A DNA stretch of 64,000 nucleotides from Rhodococcus triatomae (GCF_014217785.1 NZ_CP048814.1:4216001-4280000), one strand, 5' to 3'. Shown: positions 1 through 10,299, counted from the stretch's first letter. Translations and numbers: made by a program. Notes: generated by a model not told the origin, from the letters alone.

Positions 1-1277
1 ATGCACACGACGGAGATCAGGACATAGCCGATGCCGAGGCCCACCACCGGCCAGATCGACGCGGTGCGGGTGAGGAGGAACTGGCTGGCCATCGGGGCGG
101 TGCCGGCGAACAGGGCCGTCGACATCTGGTACGAGAGCGAGATTCCGGTATAGCGGACCTCGGTCGGGAACACCTGGGCGAGGATCCCGGCGAGTGCCGC
201 GTAGTACATCGCGTGCGGCGCGGTCGCGAGCACCATGCCGAGGACGGCGAGTGGGAGAGAGCCGGTCTGGATCAGGACGAACATCAGCGGGAGCAGGACC
301 AGCTCCGGCAGGAGCATCCAGAGCACTGCGCGGGCGGGTGCCATCCGCGTCGCGAGTACGGCTCCGAGCGGTTGCAGGATCACCTGGGCGACCAGGGCGA
401 TCGTGATGACCAGGAGGAACTCGCTGCGCGCGAAACCGAGTTCGGAGGTGGCCCACGCGAGGGCGAAGGTGGTCTTGACGTAGGTGATGGCGACTCCGGC
501 GACGACGGCCCCGATTCCGAGCACCACGACGGCGCGATGGTTGCGCAGGACCTCGACGAGCGGGATACGGGTGCGCTCCTGGTTGGCGGAGGCCTTCCGC
601 ATCTCCGGTGTCTCGGAGATCCGCAGCCGGATGTACAGGGCGACGACGATCAGCGCGGCGGAGGCGAGGAAGGGGATCCGCCAGCCCCAGCTCTCGAAGG
701 CCGCATCGGACAGCGCGGTCAGTCCGAGGAAGGTCACCGTCGCCAGCAGATTGCCCACCGGCGAACCCTGTTGTGCGAACGCTCCGTACAGGACCTTCTT
801 TCCCGGTGGCGCGAACTCCGTGGCGATGAGTACGGCGCCGCCCCACTCGCCGCCCATCGCGATCCCCTGCAGGATGCGCAGCAACACCAGGATGATCGGA
901 GCCCAGACGCCGATCTGCGCGTAGGTGGGCAGTAGTCCGACTCCGACGGTCCCGATACCCATGAGCAGCAGCGTGATGATGACGGCGTTCTTGCGACCGA
1001 ACTTGTCGCCGAAGTGTCCGAAGATCACCCCGCCGAGTGGCCGGGCGACGAATCCGACGGCGAAGGTGGCGAACGCGGCCAGCGTGCCGACGGCAGGGGA
1101 GACGTCGGGGAAGAAGAGGCGGCCGAGCACGAGCGCCGACGCCGTTCCGTAGATGTAGAAGTCGAACCACTCGATGGTGGTACCGACGAATGCCGTGACT
1201 CCGGCCCGCTTGGCCTGACGGGGGTTGTAGGCGGGCGCGGCGGGGGCGTCGGTGTTCGGAGGTTGTGCGGTGCTCAC
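1..1277 (-). CDS. MHS-family MFS transporter, 3' end outside window
   Basis: Cytoplasmic-membrane proton symporter of the metabolite:H+ symporter branch (ShiA/ProP/KgtP type). The reading frame on the minus strand is open from a GTG at 1277 to the window edge, about 425 codons, so the C-terminus is missing. Near the N-terminus the family signature is visible: TTIEWFDFYIYGTASALV, followed by ARPLGGVIFGHFGDKFGRK, the MFS loop 2-3 motif. Many hydrophobic segments follow. It is divergent from the LysR gene at 1428, a usual arrangement for a transporter controlled by its neighbour. The substrate cannot be read from the sequence; organic acids or shikimate-like compounds are family possibilities. 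Confidence 0.88.
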   Translation of the reverse strand, partial: MSTAQPPNTDAPAAPAYNPRQAKRAGVTAFVGTTIEWFDFYIYGTASALVLGRLFFPDVSPAVGTLAAFATFAVGFVARPLGGVIFGHFGDKFGRKNAVIITLLLMGIGTVGVGLLPTYAQIGVWAPIILVLLRILQGIAMGGEWGGAVLIATEFAPPGKKVLYGAFAQQGSPVGNLLATVTFLGLTALSDAAFESWGWRIPFLASAALIVVALYIRLRISETPEMRKASANQERTRIPLVEVLRNHRAVVVLGIGAVVAGVAITYVKTTFALAWATSELGFARSEFLLVITIALVAQVILQPLGAVLATRMAPARAVLWMLLPELVLLPLMFVLIQTGSLPLAVLGMVLATAPHAMYYAALAGILAQVFPTEVRYTGISLSYQMSTALFAGTAPMASQFLLTRTASIWPVVGLGIGYVLISVVC

Positions 1278-1427
1278 GGAATCTCCCTGGCATGTGGAGG
1301 TGGCCGTCACGAGGACGATGAAGAAGAGATCGACATCACTATGAGCCCGGAGACCGTGTACTGTCCAAGACCTAATCGCAGAGGATCAAGAGCCTGGCAC
1401 ACATAATCGAACGGGTCGGAGGCAGAG

Positions 1428-2312
1428 ATGGAATTGCGCCAGCTGCACGCGTTCCTGGCGGTGGCGGAGGAACTGCACTTCGGTCGAGCGGCCGAGCGGC
1501 TTCATCTGGCGCAATCGCCGCTGAGTCAGACGATCCGGGCGCTCGAACGCGAACTCGGCGCACGATTGTTCGAGCGCACCACCCGGTCGGTTCGCCTCAC
1601 CGCGGCGGGTGAGGCGCTACTGACACCCGCGCGCATCATCGACGCCCAGGTCGATGCCGCGCGGCGCGTCACGCGAGCAGCCGGTGCGGGAGAAACCGGA
1701 CGTGTCAGTGTCGGATTCGGCGGTGCCAGCGGGTACGCCGTGCTCTCCGCCCTCACCCGTGAACTGGCGGAGAGCTCGCCGGGGATCGAACTCGACCTGC
1801 GGCCTCAGATGTACTCGGGCGAGGTGGTCGAGTCGCTGGCACGCGGGACGCTCGACATGGGGATCGTCGGGCTCCCCGTCCCCGCCGGGCTGGCCACGCG
1901 GGTCGTACGCCGCGAATCGCTCGTCCTCGCCGTCCCCGACGGCCACGCCCTGGCTACTCGCGCCGAGATCGTCCCGGCGGATCTGGCGGGCGAGCGCTTC
2001 GTGGCGTACCCGTCCGATCACGGTTCGGTGGTGCGCGACGCGACGACGGCGCTCTGCGCGGACGCCGGATTCGCGCCGGTCGTCGCACACGAGGCGCCCG
2101 ACCCCTACAGCCTTCTGGCGATGGTGGGCGCCGGCCTGGGAGTCGCCGTGGTCGTCCAGTCCACGGTGCGGATCACCCTCGACGGCGTCGTCTACGTTCC
2201 CCTGATGTCGGACGCTCCCACGCTGCCGATCGCGCTCGCCTGGGACGGTGCGCATCCGTCGCCCGCGGTGCGGACGGTGGTGCGCCTGCTCGACGCGGTG
2301 GTCGACGGGTGA
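1428..2312 (+). CDS. LysR-type transcriptional regulator
   Basis: 294-residue LysR-type regulator. The N-terminal winged helix-turn-helix is clear (ELRQLHAFLAVAEELHFGRA, then SPLSQTIRALERELGARLFE), followed by a substrate-binding fold from about residue 90. It starts at ATG 1428 after GGAGGCAGAG-like upstream sequence. It is divergent from the MHS transporter, with 150 bp between the start codons, so that transporter is the likely target and its substrate the likely co-inducer. I could not fix a T-N11-A operator with confidence. Confidence 0.9.
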   Translation: MELRQLHAFLAVAEELHFGRAAERLHLAQSPLSQTIRALERELGARLFERTTRSVRLTAAGEALLTPARIIDAQVDAARRVTRAAGAGETGRVSVGFGGASGYAVLSALTRELAESSPGIELDLRPQMYSGEVVESLARGTLDMGIVGLPVPAGLATRVVRRESLVLAVPDGHALATRAEIVPADLAGERFVAYPSDHGSVVRDATTALCADAGFAPVVAHEAPDPYSLLAMVGAGLGVAVVVQSTVRITLDGVVYVPLMSDAPTLPIALAWDGAHPSPAVRTVVRLLDAVVDG

Positions 2313-2328
2313 GGGCCACCACGACGCA

Positions 2329-2363
2329 CGACACCGGCGCCGCACAGGGCGGCGCCGGTGTCG
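2329..2363. terminator. Strong hairpin between lysR gene and sigA
   Basis: Perfect 15-bp stem (2329-2343 with 2349-2363, CGACACCGGCGCCGC arm) and a 5-base loop, between the convergent lysR and sigA genes. There is no clear U-tract, but the stability and position fit a bidirectional terminator. Confidence 0.7.
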
Positions 2364-2403
2364 TGCGCGATTGATCGGTGTCGTGCGCGAATGATCCGGT
2401 CGA

Positions 2404-3747
2404 TCAGTCCAGGTAGTCGCGCAGTACCTGGGACCGCGACGGGTGCCGGAGCTTGGACATCGTCTTCGACTCGATCTGACGGATGCGCTCGCGGGTGACG
2501 CCGTACACCTGGCCGATCTCGTCCAGCGTGCGGGGCTGGCCGTCGGTGAGGCCGAAGCGCAGCCGCACGACGCCGGCCTCGCGCTCGGAGAGGGTGTCGA
2601 GCACCGACTGGAGCTGATCCTGCAGCAGGGTGAACGACACCGCGTCGACCGCGACGACCGCTTCCGAATCCTCGATGAAGTCGCCGAGCTGGCTGTCGCC
2701 CTCGTCGCCGATCGTCTGGTCGAGCGAGATGGGTTCACGCGCGTACTGCTGGATCTCCAGCACCTTCTCGGGCGTGATGTCCATTTCCTTCGCGAGTTCC
2801 TCCGGAGTCGGCTCGCGGCCGAGGTCCTGGAGCAGCTCACGCTGGATGCGGCCGAGCTTGTTGATGACCTCGACCATGTGCACGGGAATGCGGATGGTGC
2901 GGGCCTGGTCGGCCATGGCGCGCGTGATGGCCTGGCGGATCCACCACGTGGCGTAGGTGGAGAACTTGTAGCCCTTCGTGTAGTCGAACTTCTCGACTGC
3001 ACGGATCAGGCCGAGGTTGCCCTCCTGGATCAGGTCCAGGAACGCCATCCCACGCCCCGTGTACCGCTTGGCCAGCGAGACGACCAATCGCAGGTTGGCC
3101 TCGAGGAGGTGGTTCTTCGCGCGGTTACCGTCGCGGCAGATCCAGGACATGTCGCGGCGCTGCGCGGCGGGCAGCTTCTCGCCCTTCTCGGCGAGTTCCT
3201 GCATCAACTGCGTGGCATAGAGACCGGCCTCGATCCGTTTCGCGAGCTCGACCTCCTCTTCCGCGTTGAGCAGCGCGACCTTGCCGATCTGCTTGAGGTA
3301 TGCCCGCACCGAGTCCGCGGATGCGGTGAGTTCGGCATCCTTGCGGGCCTGCCGCAGGGCCTCGGACTCTTCCTCGTCCCAGACGAAGTCGCCGGAAGCC
3401 TTGTCCTTCTCGGACGGCTCCTCGACCTCCTCGGCGGTCTCGACCTCGACGACCTCGGTCGCGGCGAGGTCGCCCTCGGTGACCTCGATGTCCTCGATGT
3501 CGACTTCGGCGTCGCCGTCCTCGGCATCGCCCGGCTTCTTCGTGCCGGCCTTGCCCGCGGCCTTCTTCGCCGCTGCCTTCTTGGCCGGAGCCTTGCGGGC
3601 AGCCTTCTTGGCAGGTGCCTTCTTCGCGGCCTTCTTGGCAGGTGCCTTCTTGGCCGGAGCGGAGCCGTCGGCCGCCTCGGCGGCGGGTCCTTCCGGTTCC
3701 GTCTGCGAAGCAGATTCAGCAGTCTGACGTGTATCGGTGGCTGCCAC
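2404..3747 (-). CDS. sigA: Primary RNA polymerase sigma factor SigA
   Basis: Housekeeping sigma-70 factor, 447 residues. The first 70 or so residues are low-complexity Lys/Ala/Pro repeats (KKAPAKKAA units), then an acidic stretch. Region 1.2 follows ([15 protein letters not shown]), region 2 ([20 protein letters not shown] then [12 protein letters not shown]), region 3 and region 4.2 ([20 protein letters not shown]). This is the mycobacterial SigA/RpoD layout with its basic repetitive N-terminal extension. It neighbours ppgK and suhB as in M. tuberculosis. Confidence 0.98.
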   Translation of the reverse strand: MAATDTRQTAESASQTEPEGPAAEAADGSAPAKKAPAKKAAKKAPAKKAARKAPAKKAAAKKAAGKAGTKKPGDAEDGDAEVDIEDIEVTEGDLAATEVVEVETAEEVEEPSEKDKASGDFVWDEEESEALRQARKDAELTASADSVRAYLKQIGKVALLNAEEEVELAKRIEAGLYATQLMQELAEKGEKLPAAQRRDMSWICRDGNRAKNHLLEANLRLVVSLAKRYTGRGMAFLDLIQEGNLGLIRAVEKFDYTKGYKFSTYATWWIRQAITRAMADQARTIRIPVHMVEVINKLGRIQRELLQDLGREPTPEELAKEMDITPEKVLEIQQYAREPISLDQTIGDEGDSQLGDFIEDSEAVVAVDAVSFTLLQDQLQSVLDTLSEREAGVVRLRFGLTDGQPRTLDEIGQVYGVTRERIRQIESKTMSKLRHPSRSQVLRDYLD

Positions 3748-3942
3748 GTACGCCCTTTCGTGACGGTGTCGTGCGGCGTCGCGCCAGAGTGATGGTCCGG
3801 CGGAGAGGTCTGTTGGTTCTGCCCTGGCGCGCAGCCGGGCTCCTTCATTGTAACGACCGATTCGGACTTGCCCGTAAGTACCGACGTCGGAGCGCCGCGG
3901 CGTGGCGTCCGGACGTCGTCCACGCGGGGCGGCCCGGCTCGC

Positions 3943-4695
3943 TCAGGGAGCGATTCCCGCCTCCACCGCGAGCGCTGCACCGACGATACCCGCGGTGTTG
4001 CGGAGTGCCGCGGGAACGACCGGCGTGCGGTTGGTCAGGTGCGGGATCCACTTGTCGTGCTTGCGGCTGATTCCGCCGCCGGCGATGAACAGATCCGGCC
4101 AGAGCAGTTCCTCGAACCGGATGAGGACCTTCGACACCTGCTTGGCCCAGTCCTTGTAGGAGAGATCGTGATCTTCCTTCACCGACGAGGCCGCGCGGTG
4201 CTCGGCCTCCTTGCCGTGGACTTCCATGTGACCGAACTCGGTGTTGGGGATCAGGACGCCGTCGTGCAGCAGCGCCGACCCGATGCCGGTACCGAAGGTG
4301 AGCAGAATCGTCAGGCCCCGGCGGTCGCGCCCGGCGCCGAAAGTGTCCTCGGCGAGGCCTGCGGCGTCGGCGTCGTTGAGGACCGTCACCGCCCGCCCGC
4401 CCAGCGCGTCGCCGAACAGGGCCCGCGCGTCCGTACCGATCCACGACGGATCGATGTTGGCCGCCGTGCGGGCGATCCCGCCGGTGACGACACCCGGAAT
4501 CGTGACCCCGACGGGGCCGGACCAGCCGGCGAGACGGGTGATCTCGGCGACGGTGTCCGCGACGGCATCGGGGGTGGACGGCTGCGGAGTGAGGATCTTG
4601 ATCCGGTCGCCGACGAGTTCGCCGGTGTCGAGGTCGACCAGTGCGCCCTTGACTCCGCTACCGCCGACGTCGACGCCGAAGCCGTGTCTTCCCAT
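3943..4695 (-). CDS. ppgK: Polyphosphate glucokinase
   Basis: ROK-family kinase that phosphorylates glucose with polyphosphate or ATP. 250 residues. The N-terminal phosphate-binding motif [11 protein letters not shown], the [11 protein letters not shown] loop and the acidic NDADAAG segment are all present, as in actinobacterial PpgK. ATG 4695 is preceded by GGAGGAG at a normal distance. It is divergent from the suhB-like gene and lies next to sigA, the conserved actinobacterial order. Confidence 0.95.
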   Translation of the reverse strand: MGRHGFGVDVGGSGVKGALVDLDTGELVGDRIKILTPQPSTPDAVADTVAEITRLAGWSGPVGVTIPGVVTGGIARTAANIDPSWIGTDARALFGDALGGRAVTVLNDADAAGLAEDTFGAGRDRRGLTILLTFGTGIGSALLHDGVLIPNTEFGHMEVHGKEAEHRAASSVKEDHDLSYKDWAKQVSKVLIRFEELLWPDLFIAGGGISRKHDKWIPHLTNRTPVVPAALRNTAGIVGAALAVEAGIAP

Positions 4696-4752
4696 GGGTG
4701 CTCTCCTCCAGGACGTGAGACGGGCGTGTTGCGACGAGGGCAACAGTAGTGC

Positions 4753-5829
4753 GTGTGGATGGTGACAGGCGCCCGATACGACGCGCTCCCGGTGCGGCGG
4801 GGGATCGGGATGTGGTCCGATGGGCCGGTGAGCGCAACCGAGAGTTCCCGCCCGAGTTCCGACACCCAGGGTTCCGACACCACGAGTTCCGGCACCACGA
4901 GTTCCGACACCACGAATCCCCCTGCACCGAACGACGGGGTCACCCCGCCCGACACCGGGACCGGACTGCCGGCGCTGCGCGCGGTGGCGGTCGAGGTCGC
5001 CCGGGAGGCGGCCGCGCACATCCGGCGCCGACGGCCGGAGATCTTCGCCGTCAGCGGGACCCGGGACGAGGCCGAATCGTCCGTGCAGACCAAGTCGACG
5101 CGCACCGACCCCGTCACCGTCGTCGACCGCGAGGCGGAACAGGTGATCCGCGCGCGCCTCGAGCTCCTGCGCCCCGGCGATGCGATCCTCGGCGAGGAAG
5201 GCGGCGGTGACCACGCGGATGCCGCGGGGCTGCGGTGGGTGGTCGACCCGATCGACGGCACGGTGAACTTCCTGTACGGCATTCCGGCGTACTCGGTGTC
5301 GCTCGCGGTCCAGCGGGACGGTGTGTCGATCGCCGGCGCCGTCGTCGACGTCGTCGCGGACGTGACGTACTCGGCGGCACGGGGGGCGGGCGCGAGCATG
5401 ACCGATGCGGCCGGGCACTCGACACCGTTGCGCTGCAACCCGATCACCGCTCTGGCCATGGCGCTGGTGGCGACCGGTTTCGGCTACGGCGCGGACCGCC
5501 GGCGGCGGCAGGGCGAGTTCGTGGCGCGATTGCTGCCCCGGGTACGGGACATCCGCCGGATGGGTTCAGCCGCACTGGATCTGTGCATGGTGGCCTCGGG
5601 GCGGGTGGACGCCCACTACGAGCACGGGCTCAATCCGTGGGACTGGGCCGCGGGCGCGCTCGTCGCGGAGGAAGCCGGTGCGCGGGTGCGGGTGCCGTCG
5701 GCGCGGTCGAGTGGAGCAGCCGGCGACCTGACGGTGGCGTCCGCGCCGGGGATCGCCGACGAGTTGGACGCCACCGTGGCCGAGCTGGGGCTGGACGAGC
5801 CGATCCCGGAGGGGGTTGCGGCGGGCTGA
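4753..5829 (+). CDS. suhB: Inositol monophosphatase family protein (SuhB-like)
   Basis: Mg2+-dependent inositol-1-phosphatase-type phosphatase. Metal-binding motifs are present: [17 protein letters not shown] and, late in the chain, [17 protein letters not shown]. The first 70 residues are a poorly conserved Ser/Thr/Pro-rich extension built on a short DNA repeat (GTTCCGACACCACGA-like, about 4840-4920). The start is uncertain: GTG 4828 is in frame and removes 25 residues. It is divergent from ppgK and homologous in position to Rv2701c. Confidence 0.9.
   Translation: MWMVTGARYDALPVRRGIGMWSDGPVSATESSRPSSDTQGSDTTSSGTTSSDTTNPPAPNDGVTPPDTGTGLPALRAVAVEVAREAAAHIRRRRPEIFAVSGTRDEAESSVQTKSTRTDPVTVVDREAEQVIRARLELLRPGDAILGEEGGGDHADAAGLRWVVDPIDGTVNFLYGIPAYSVSLAVQRDGVSIAGAVVDVVADVTYSAARGAGASMTDAAGHSTPLRCNPITALAMALVATGFGYGADRRRRQGEFVARLLPRVRDIRRMGSAALDLCMVASGRVDAHYEHGLNPWDWAAGALVAEEAGARVRVPSARSSGAAGDLTVASAPGIADELDATVAELGLDEPIPEGVAAG
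4845..4920 (+). repeat. Degenerate 15-bp tandem repeat inside the suhB-like gene
   Basis: About four or five in-frame copies of a GAGTTCCGACACCAC-like unit encode a Ser/Ser/Thr/Asp/Thr repeat in the N-terminal extension of the phosphatase. It adds only disordered sequence ahead of the catalytic domain. Confidence 0.7.
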
Positions 5830-5844
5830 TCCCCGGCGGGATCG

Positions 5845-6534
5845 TCAGCAGCGAGCCGTGCGCGCCGCGGCGAGCAGGTCCGGATCCAGGGGTGCGGGCT
5901 CGGCGCCGGGAGGGGCGTCCTCGAGCGAGCGCAGAACTTCCTCGGCGTCGGCGTTCGGTGCGATCGACCGGAAGTAGGTGCCGAGGGCGAGATCGACCGT
6001 GTCGTCCGGGCGGGCGTCCTCGATCAGTTCCGCGCACGGCGCGATCAGCCACAGGGCGCTCGCCGCGGCACGACCCTCCTGGCCGAATCGAAGCTGCCCC
6101 TGGCACTGGAGGTTCTGGTCGGTGTAGATCGGATCGTTGCCCACCTGGACGTCGGGTGCGCTCGCGAATCCGTAGTCGTTGAGTTGCGCGGCGACCTGAG
6201 CGGCCTGGCCGTGTTCGCCGTTGCCGTTGAACACCCGCACCTTGGTCGCCGAGAGAGCTGCCGGTTCCACGTCGGTGACGACGGACCGGTCCACCCGGGT
6301 ACCGAGCGCGGCGGCCGGGTCCCCCGAGAGCGAGGCGTCGACCGCTTCCGACGGCGGCGGATTGCAGCTGACCGCCTCGGTCGTCTCCTCGTCGGACGTG
6401 AGAATCGTCACCCACAGCACGGCGCCGAGGAGGGCCAGGACGGAGAACACCGCGAGGATCGGTGCCGCCCGCCGGCGACGGAACGGCCGTCCCTGGTCGT
6501 CGGTGGAGCTTCCCTCGGTGATCAGTGAAACCAC
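5845..6534 (-). CDS. cei: Envelope integrity protein Cei
   Basis: 229-residue single-pass membrane protein. A short cytoplasmic N-terminus with an RRRR cluster is followed by one transmembrane helix (ILAVFSVLALLGAVLWVTIL, about 26-45) and an extracytoplasmic LytR_C-type domain (KVRVFNGNGEHGQAAQVAAQ). Four cysteines lie outside the membrane. Start and N-terminal sequence (GTG 6534, VSLITEG) resemble Rv2700/Cei, which is needed for envelope permeability in M. tuberculosis. It converges with the suhB-like gene. Confidence 0.88.
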   Translation of the reverse strand: MVSLITEGSSTDDQGRPFRRRRAAPILAVFSVLALLGAVLWVTILTSDEETTEAVSCNPPPSEAVDASLSGDPAAALGTRVDRSVVTDVEPAALSATKVRVFNGNGEHGQAAQVAAQLNDYGFASAPDVQVGNDPIYTDQNLQCQGQLRFGQEGRAAASALWLIAPCAELIEDARPDDTVDLALGTYFRSIAPNADAEEVLRSLEDAPPGAEPAPLDPDLLAAARTARC

Positions 6535-7001
6535 GTTCGCCTCGTCTCTCGTCGGACACTGCGCTTGGTATATACCGCTTGCCGCGCGCGAACCACTCTA
6601 GATTCCACGCGTGTCCGCGGTGCAATTCCGGCCTCGTCACAGCCGCGGTACGGGCGTACTGGCGAATGTCACAACATGCGCGGGTGTTGGTGTCGATTTG
6701 CAGACGATTTGCGGAATACCCGGAATCGGTTATCACTCGAGCCCCGGCGTCGGCTACTGTCTGGCCGCCCGAGTGATTGAGCAGCACGACGGGGGCGTGT
6801 TCGCCGGCGACGAGAAATGAGGCGCAGATCATGTTTTCGATCGGCGATTTCGGGCACTAGTCGGAGAGCTTCCTGCGTTGTGCTCCACCGAAGGCAGTGA
6901 ACCGCAGCGTTGTGGCGGCCGCCGCGCGGATTGTCCGAAACGTCGGAGTGATCGCACGCGATGGGCCGGGATATACGAAAAGAAGACAAGGGGTAGACGA
7001 G
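6535..7001. other. Intergenic region between cei and the DUF4193 gene
   Basis: 467 bp holding the divergent promoters of cei and the DUF4193 gene. A possible sigma-A promoter (TTGCGG, 16 bp, TATCAC, around 6710-6740) points right. No convincing gene or RNA is visible. Confidence 0.4.
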
Positions 7002-7304
7002 ATGGCAACTGACTACGACGCACCGCGCCGGACCGAGACCGACGACGTGTCGGAGGATTCTCTCGAGGAGTTGAAGGCCCGCCGGAACGAGGCGCAGTCG
7101 GCGGTCGTCGACGTCGACGAATCGGACACTGCGGAGTCCTTCGAACTGCCGGGCGCCGACCTCTCCGGCGAGGAGCTGTCGGTCCGGGTGGTGCCCAAGC
7201 AGGCGGACGAGTTCACCTGTTCCAGCTGTTTCCTGGTGCATCACCGCAGCAGGCTGGCCAGCGAGGCCGGCGGCGAACTGGTGTGCCGGGACTGCGCGGC
7301 CTGA
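7002..7304 (+). CDS. DUF4193 zinc-ribbon-like protein
   Basis: 100-residue acidic protein of the DUF4193 family (Rv2699c homologue), conserved across actinobacteria and of unknown role. The C-terminal part has paired cysteines (FTCSSCFLVHH and LVCRDCAA), which suggest a zinc ribbon. ATG 7002 follows AAGGGGTAGACGAG. A longer in-frame opening from 6897 lacks family similarity. Confidence 0.9.
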   Translation: MATDYDAPRRTETDDVSEDSLEELKARRNEAQSAVVDVDESDTAESFELPGADLSGEELSVRVVPKQADEFTCSSCFLVHHRSRLASEAGGELVCRDCAA

Positions 7305-7369
7305 GCGAGAGAATCGCGGCCTGAGCGCGAGATTGTGGGCCGACAGCCGACCGGGAGGGTCGCGGGACG

Positions 7370-7897
7370 TCAGTCCTGCGGCCCTCTCGCTGCATCGAGG
7401 ACCTTCACCAGCTCGTCGGGCCGACGGGTGCTGACCAGCCAGTACGGGGTGGGGTCTTCGGGGTCGTCGAGGACGACCAGGACCATCGGGCCGACCCACA
7501 CGCGGTGCTGGACGAAGGCAGCCGGATCCAGCTGGCGCCCCAGTGCGGCGCTCTTCGCCGAGGCCGGCACCGCGGCGGTCCGCGACATGACGGAGACCGG
7601 CAAGCTCGCCCCGCCCACCTCGAGACGGACGTCCCCTCCGTGGTCGACCACCCGGACCCGGTGCCGGCCGAGCCACACCACGCCCCAGATCGGTAGGGGG
7701 AGGAGCAACACGTAGGGGAGCCACGCCCGCAGGCCGGGTGCCCCCATGTGGACCTCGGCGGCGAGCAGGCCGGCGACGAACAGGCCGGCCAGCCACCACC
7801 ACACCGGCACCCACAGGCGCTCGGAGTAGAGCACGGTCGGTGCCGCGTCGGCGGTGGAACCGGCGGCGGTGTCTTCACGAGATGGTGTTTCGGGCAC
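7370..7897 (-). CDS. DUF3093 membrane protein
   Basis: 175-residue protein with two adjacent transmembrane helices ([20 protein letters not shown] and [15 protein letters not shown]) and a soluble C-terminal domain ending near [19 protein letters not shown]. It matches the DUF3093 family (Rv2698 position) and lies divergent from dut, as in mycobacteria. Function unknown. Confidence 0.88.
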   Translation of the reverse strand: MPETPSREDTAAGSTADAAPTVLYSERLWVPVWWWLAGLFVAGLLAAEVHMGAPGLRAWLPYVLLLPLPIWGVVWLGRHRVRVVDHGGDVRLEVGGASLPVSVMSRTAAVPASAKSAALGRQLDPAAFVQHRVWVGPMVLVVLDDPEDPTPYWLVSTRRPDELVKVLDAARGPQD

Positions 7898-7938
7898 TCA
7901 TCCAGGATAGTCGCCCGCGACGAGTAGGCTCGTTGCAC

Positions 7939-8502
7939 GTGAGCGACCTTTCTCCCTCCCCCCTGCCGCCGATCGCCCTGCAGCGGCTGGACCCGGGCAT
8001 TCCCGTCCCTCGACGAGCGCACCCCGGTGACGCAGGTGTCGATCTGTGTGCCACCGGCGACGTCACCATCGAACCGGGCCGTCGAGCCCTGGTCGGTACC
8101 GGTATCGCCGTGGCGCTGCCGGTCGGCACGGTGGGCCTGATCCATCCCCGTTCGGGGCTGGCGGCGCGTTCCGGACTGTCGGTGGTCAACACGCCGGGAA
8201 CCGTCGATGCGGGCTATCGCGGCGAGATCAAGGTCTGCCTGATCAACCACGATCCGGAGACCCCGATCGACATCGCCCGGGGCGACCGGATCGCTCAATT
8301 GCTCGTCCAGCGCGTCGAGCTGGTGTCCTTCGTCGAGGTCGATTCGCTCGACGAGACCAGTCGGGGCAGTGGCGGTTACGGATCCAGCGGCGGTCACGCG
8401 AGCCTGGTCGAGAGCTCACTGCCGAGCGACGGCACGGAGCAGAACGATGGAGTGCAGACGTCCGAGCGGGTCTCTGCACTCGACGGAGAAGGAGCCCGGT
8501 GA
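7939..8502 (+). CDS. dut: dUTP diphosphatase
   Basis: Trimeric dUTPase that hydrolyses dUTP to dUMP and PPi. The five motifs are visible: [47 protein letters not shown] and the flexible C-terminal [13 protein letters not shown] 7939 gives the family N-terminus. After motif 5 the chain has an extra tail of about 31 residues, longer than the mycobacterial enzyme. It overlaps the next gene by one base. Confidence 0.97.
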   Translation: MSDLSPSPLPPIALQRLDPGIPVPRRAHPGDAGVDLCATGDVTIEPGRRALVGTGIAVALPVGTVGLIHPRSGLAARSGLSVVNTPGTVDAGYRGEIKVCLINHDPETPIDIARGDRIAQLLVQRVELVSFVEVDSLDETSRGSGGYGSSGGHASLVESSLPSDGTEQNDGVQTSERVSALDGEGAR

Positions 8503-9473
8503 TGTTCGGTCGGCGTAAGAAGAACGCACCCCGCGACGACGAGTCCCGTCGCGATCTCGTCGACGAGGAGTACCTCGCCGAGGCCGGCGACGGCGAGGAG
8601 TCGGCGGCCGAGAACGACTATGCGGACGAGGACGACTACGCGGACGAGTACGAGGGCGTCCCGCCTCCGGACGGGGGCCCGTACGACTTCGAGGATCTCG
8701 ACGCCGACGCGGACCCCGCGGTGGGAGCGCGGTGGAACCGACTCGACCTGGGGTCGGTCTACGTGCCGATGCCCGAGGGGTCGCAGCTCCAGGTCGAGAT
8801 GGCACAGGACGGCACACCCCAGGCCGTGCACGTGGTCACCGAGCACGGGCGGGTCACGGTTGCGGCCTACGCCGCACCCAAGTCGCCGGGGCAGTGGCGT
8901 GAGGTGGCCGCGGACCTCGCCGAATCGTTGCGTGGAGACCAGGCGAGCGTGGCTGTCGAGAACGGCCCGTGGGGCCGGGAGGTGTTCGCTGTCACGGCCA
9001 ACGCCGATCTGCGATTCATCGGCATCGACGGGTATCGCTGGATGATCCGCTGCGTCGTGGCCGGACCCCGCGACGGTGTCGGTCCCGAGTCGCCGGTGGT
9101 CGCCACGGCGCGCGACATCCTCCTCGACACCGTGGTCAAACGTGGAGACGAGCCGCAGCCGGCGCGCACTCCGCTGCCGGTGGTGCTTCCGGCCGCGCTG
9201 GCGCAGCAGCTGGCGGCTGCACACGAGCAGCAGCTCGCCGCTCGTCAGCAGCAGGCGGCAGCACAGCAGAACGGCGGGCAGACCCAGCCGCCTGCCGCGT
9301 CGCCCGCCGGAGCGGCGACGCCCCAGGCAGGAACACCCCAGCCGGAAGCGCCCCAGCCGGAAACGCCACAGGCGCCGAGTTCCCCGACGAGCCCGAACCA
9401 GGCGAGCCCGAACCAGGAGCAACAGCGCCGCCGGGGCTCGGGCGGTTCCGCCATGCAGCAGCTGGGCGGCTAG
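8502..9473 (+). CDS. DUF3710 protein
   Basis: 323 residues. A basic start (MFGRRKKN) leads into an acidic disordered stretch to about 65, a conserved DUF3710 domain (about 75-225, WNRLDLGSVYVPMPEG and GIDGYRWMIRCVVAGP) and a Gln/Pro/Ala-rich tail with PQPEAPQPE repeats. Conserved actinobacterial gene (Rv2696c), function unknown. It overlaps the dut stop by one base and is probably co-transcribed. Its end overlaps the convergent hydrolase gene. Confidence 0.9.
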   Translation: MFGRRKKNAPRDDESRRDLVDEEYLAEAGDGEESAAENDYADEDDYADEYEGVPPPDGGPYDFEDLDADADPAVGARWNRLDLGSVYVPMPEGSQLQVEMAQDGTPQAVHVVTEHGRVTVAAYAAPKSPGQWREVAADLAESLRGDQASVAVENGPWGREVFAVTANADLRFIGIDGYRWMIRCVVAGPRDGVGPESPVVATARDILLDTVVKRGDEPQPARTPLPVVLPAALAQQLAAAHEQQLAARQQQAAAQQNGGQTQPPAASPAGAATPQAGTPQPEAPQPETPQAPSSPTSPNQASPNQEQQRRRGSGGSAMQQLGG

Positions 9474-10207
9474 TCTCCGGCGGCCCGGCCGGTGCTCTGG
9501 GCTCCGGCGAGCTCGTCCCACGCGGCGAGGCACGTGCGCCCCAGGGCCGCGGCATCGACGGCGAGGTCGTCGAGGGACAGGGTGTGCACCACGGCCCGGG
9601 GTAGGGCATCGGCCCATGCGTGGGCGACTGCCAGAGGGTGGACCGCGTCGTCGGTGGCCGCCGCGATCGCGACCGGGACGTTCAGCGTGCGCATCTGCGC
9701 GAGGGAGGGGGCGACGTACGCGGCCGCCTCGTCGAGCGCACCCGACAGTCCGGCCCCGTGGGTACGCCAGGACCGCGACAGCGTGTCGGCGAGCCACGCC
9801 GGGCTCGAGGAGCGCATCCGATCGGTGACTGCCGCCAGCCCGTCGGCGCGGAGGGAGTCGGCGGTGATCCGGGCGCTCAGGGCCGCCGGTGCGTCGTCCG
9901 GTGCTCCGGTCCACGGCGGCAGCGCGGCCAGCACGGCGCAGGACGACAGCGGGTGTTCCCGCGCCCAGTCGACGGCCACTGCCGCCCCGATGGAGATCCC
10001 GCCGAGGAGGATGCGACCGTGGCGTTCCGCCGCCGCGTCGAGTGCGTCGCGGTAGCTTCCCACGACGCGTGCCGGGTCCGGTTCGACGGCGACGACGTCG
10101 ATGCCGTGTCGGGCGAGGGGAGCGGCGAACGCAGCGCGGGCGAACGCCGCATCGGATCCCGTGCCGGGCATGATCACGGCCACCTCCGGCCGTTCGGATG
10201 TGTGCAT
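9470..10207 (-). CDS. Alpha/beta hydrolase-type protein
   Basis: 245-residue alpha/beta-hydrolase fold protein in the Rv2695 position. The nucleophile-elbow region reads GGISIGAAVA, with Ser in the G-x-S-x-G context, and a late His lies in HTLSLDD. The N-terminus VAVIMPGTGSD suits an oxyanion-hole region. ATG 10207 is used. Substrate unknown. Confidence 0.8.
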   Translation of the reverse strand: MHTSERPEVAVIMPGTGSDAAFARAAFAAPLARHGIDVVAVEPDPARVVGSYRDALDAAAERHGRILLGGISIGAAVAVDWAREHPLSSCAVLAALPPWTGAPDDAPAALSARITADSLRADGLAAVTDRMRSSSPAWLADTLSRSWRTHGAGLSGALDEAAAYVAPSLAQMRTLNVPVAIAAATDDAVHPLAVAHAWADALPRAVVHTLSLDDLAVDAAALGRTCLAAWDELAGAQSTGRAAGD

Positions 10208-10236
10208 ACACCGATCTTGCCCGCCGCACGGAACGT

Positions 10237-10299
10237 GGCTTTTCCGCACCCTGCCTTTCCCGCACCCTGCCTTTCCCGCACCCTGCTTTCCCATACCCT
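10237..10299 (+). repeat. Tandem 16-bp repeat upstream of the hydrolase gene
   Basis: Three and a half head-to-tail copies of CCCGCACCCTGCCTTT with small changes in the last. It lies just upstream of the minus-strand hydrolase start and 130 bp before the OB-fold gene, so it occupies their shared promoter region. Confidence 0.8.

Noticed and set aside
1617-3002. Minus-strand 461-codon open frame across the lysR gene and sigA
   Set aside because: Low-complexity Arg/Ser/Pro sequence, antisense to lysR and out of frame with sigA; a shadow of high-GC coding.
10237-10299. CRISPR array
   Set aside because: Units are 16 bp head to tail with no unique spacers, and no cas genes are near.
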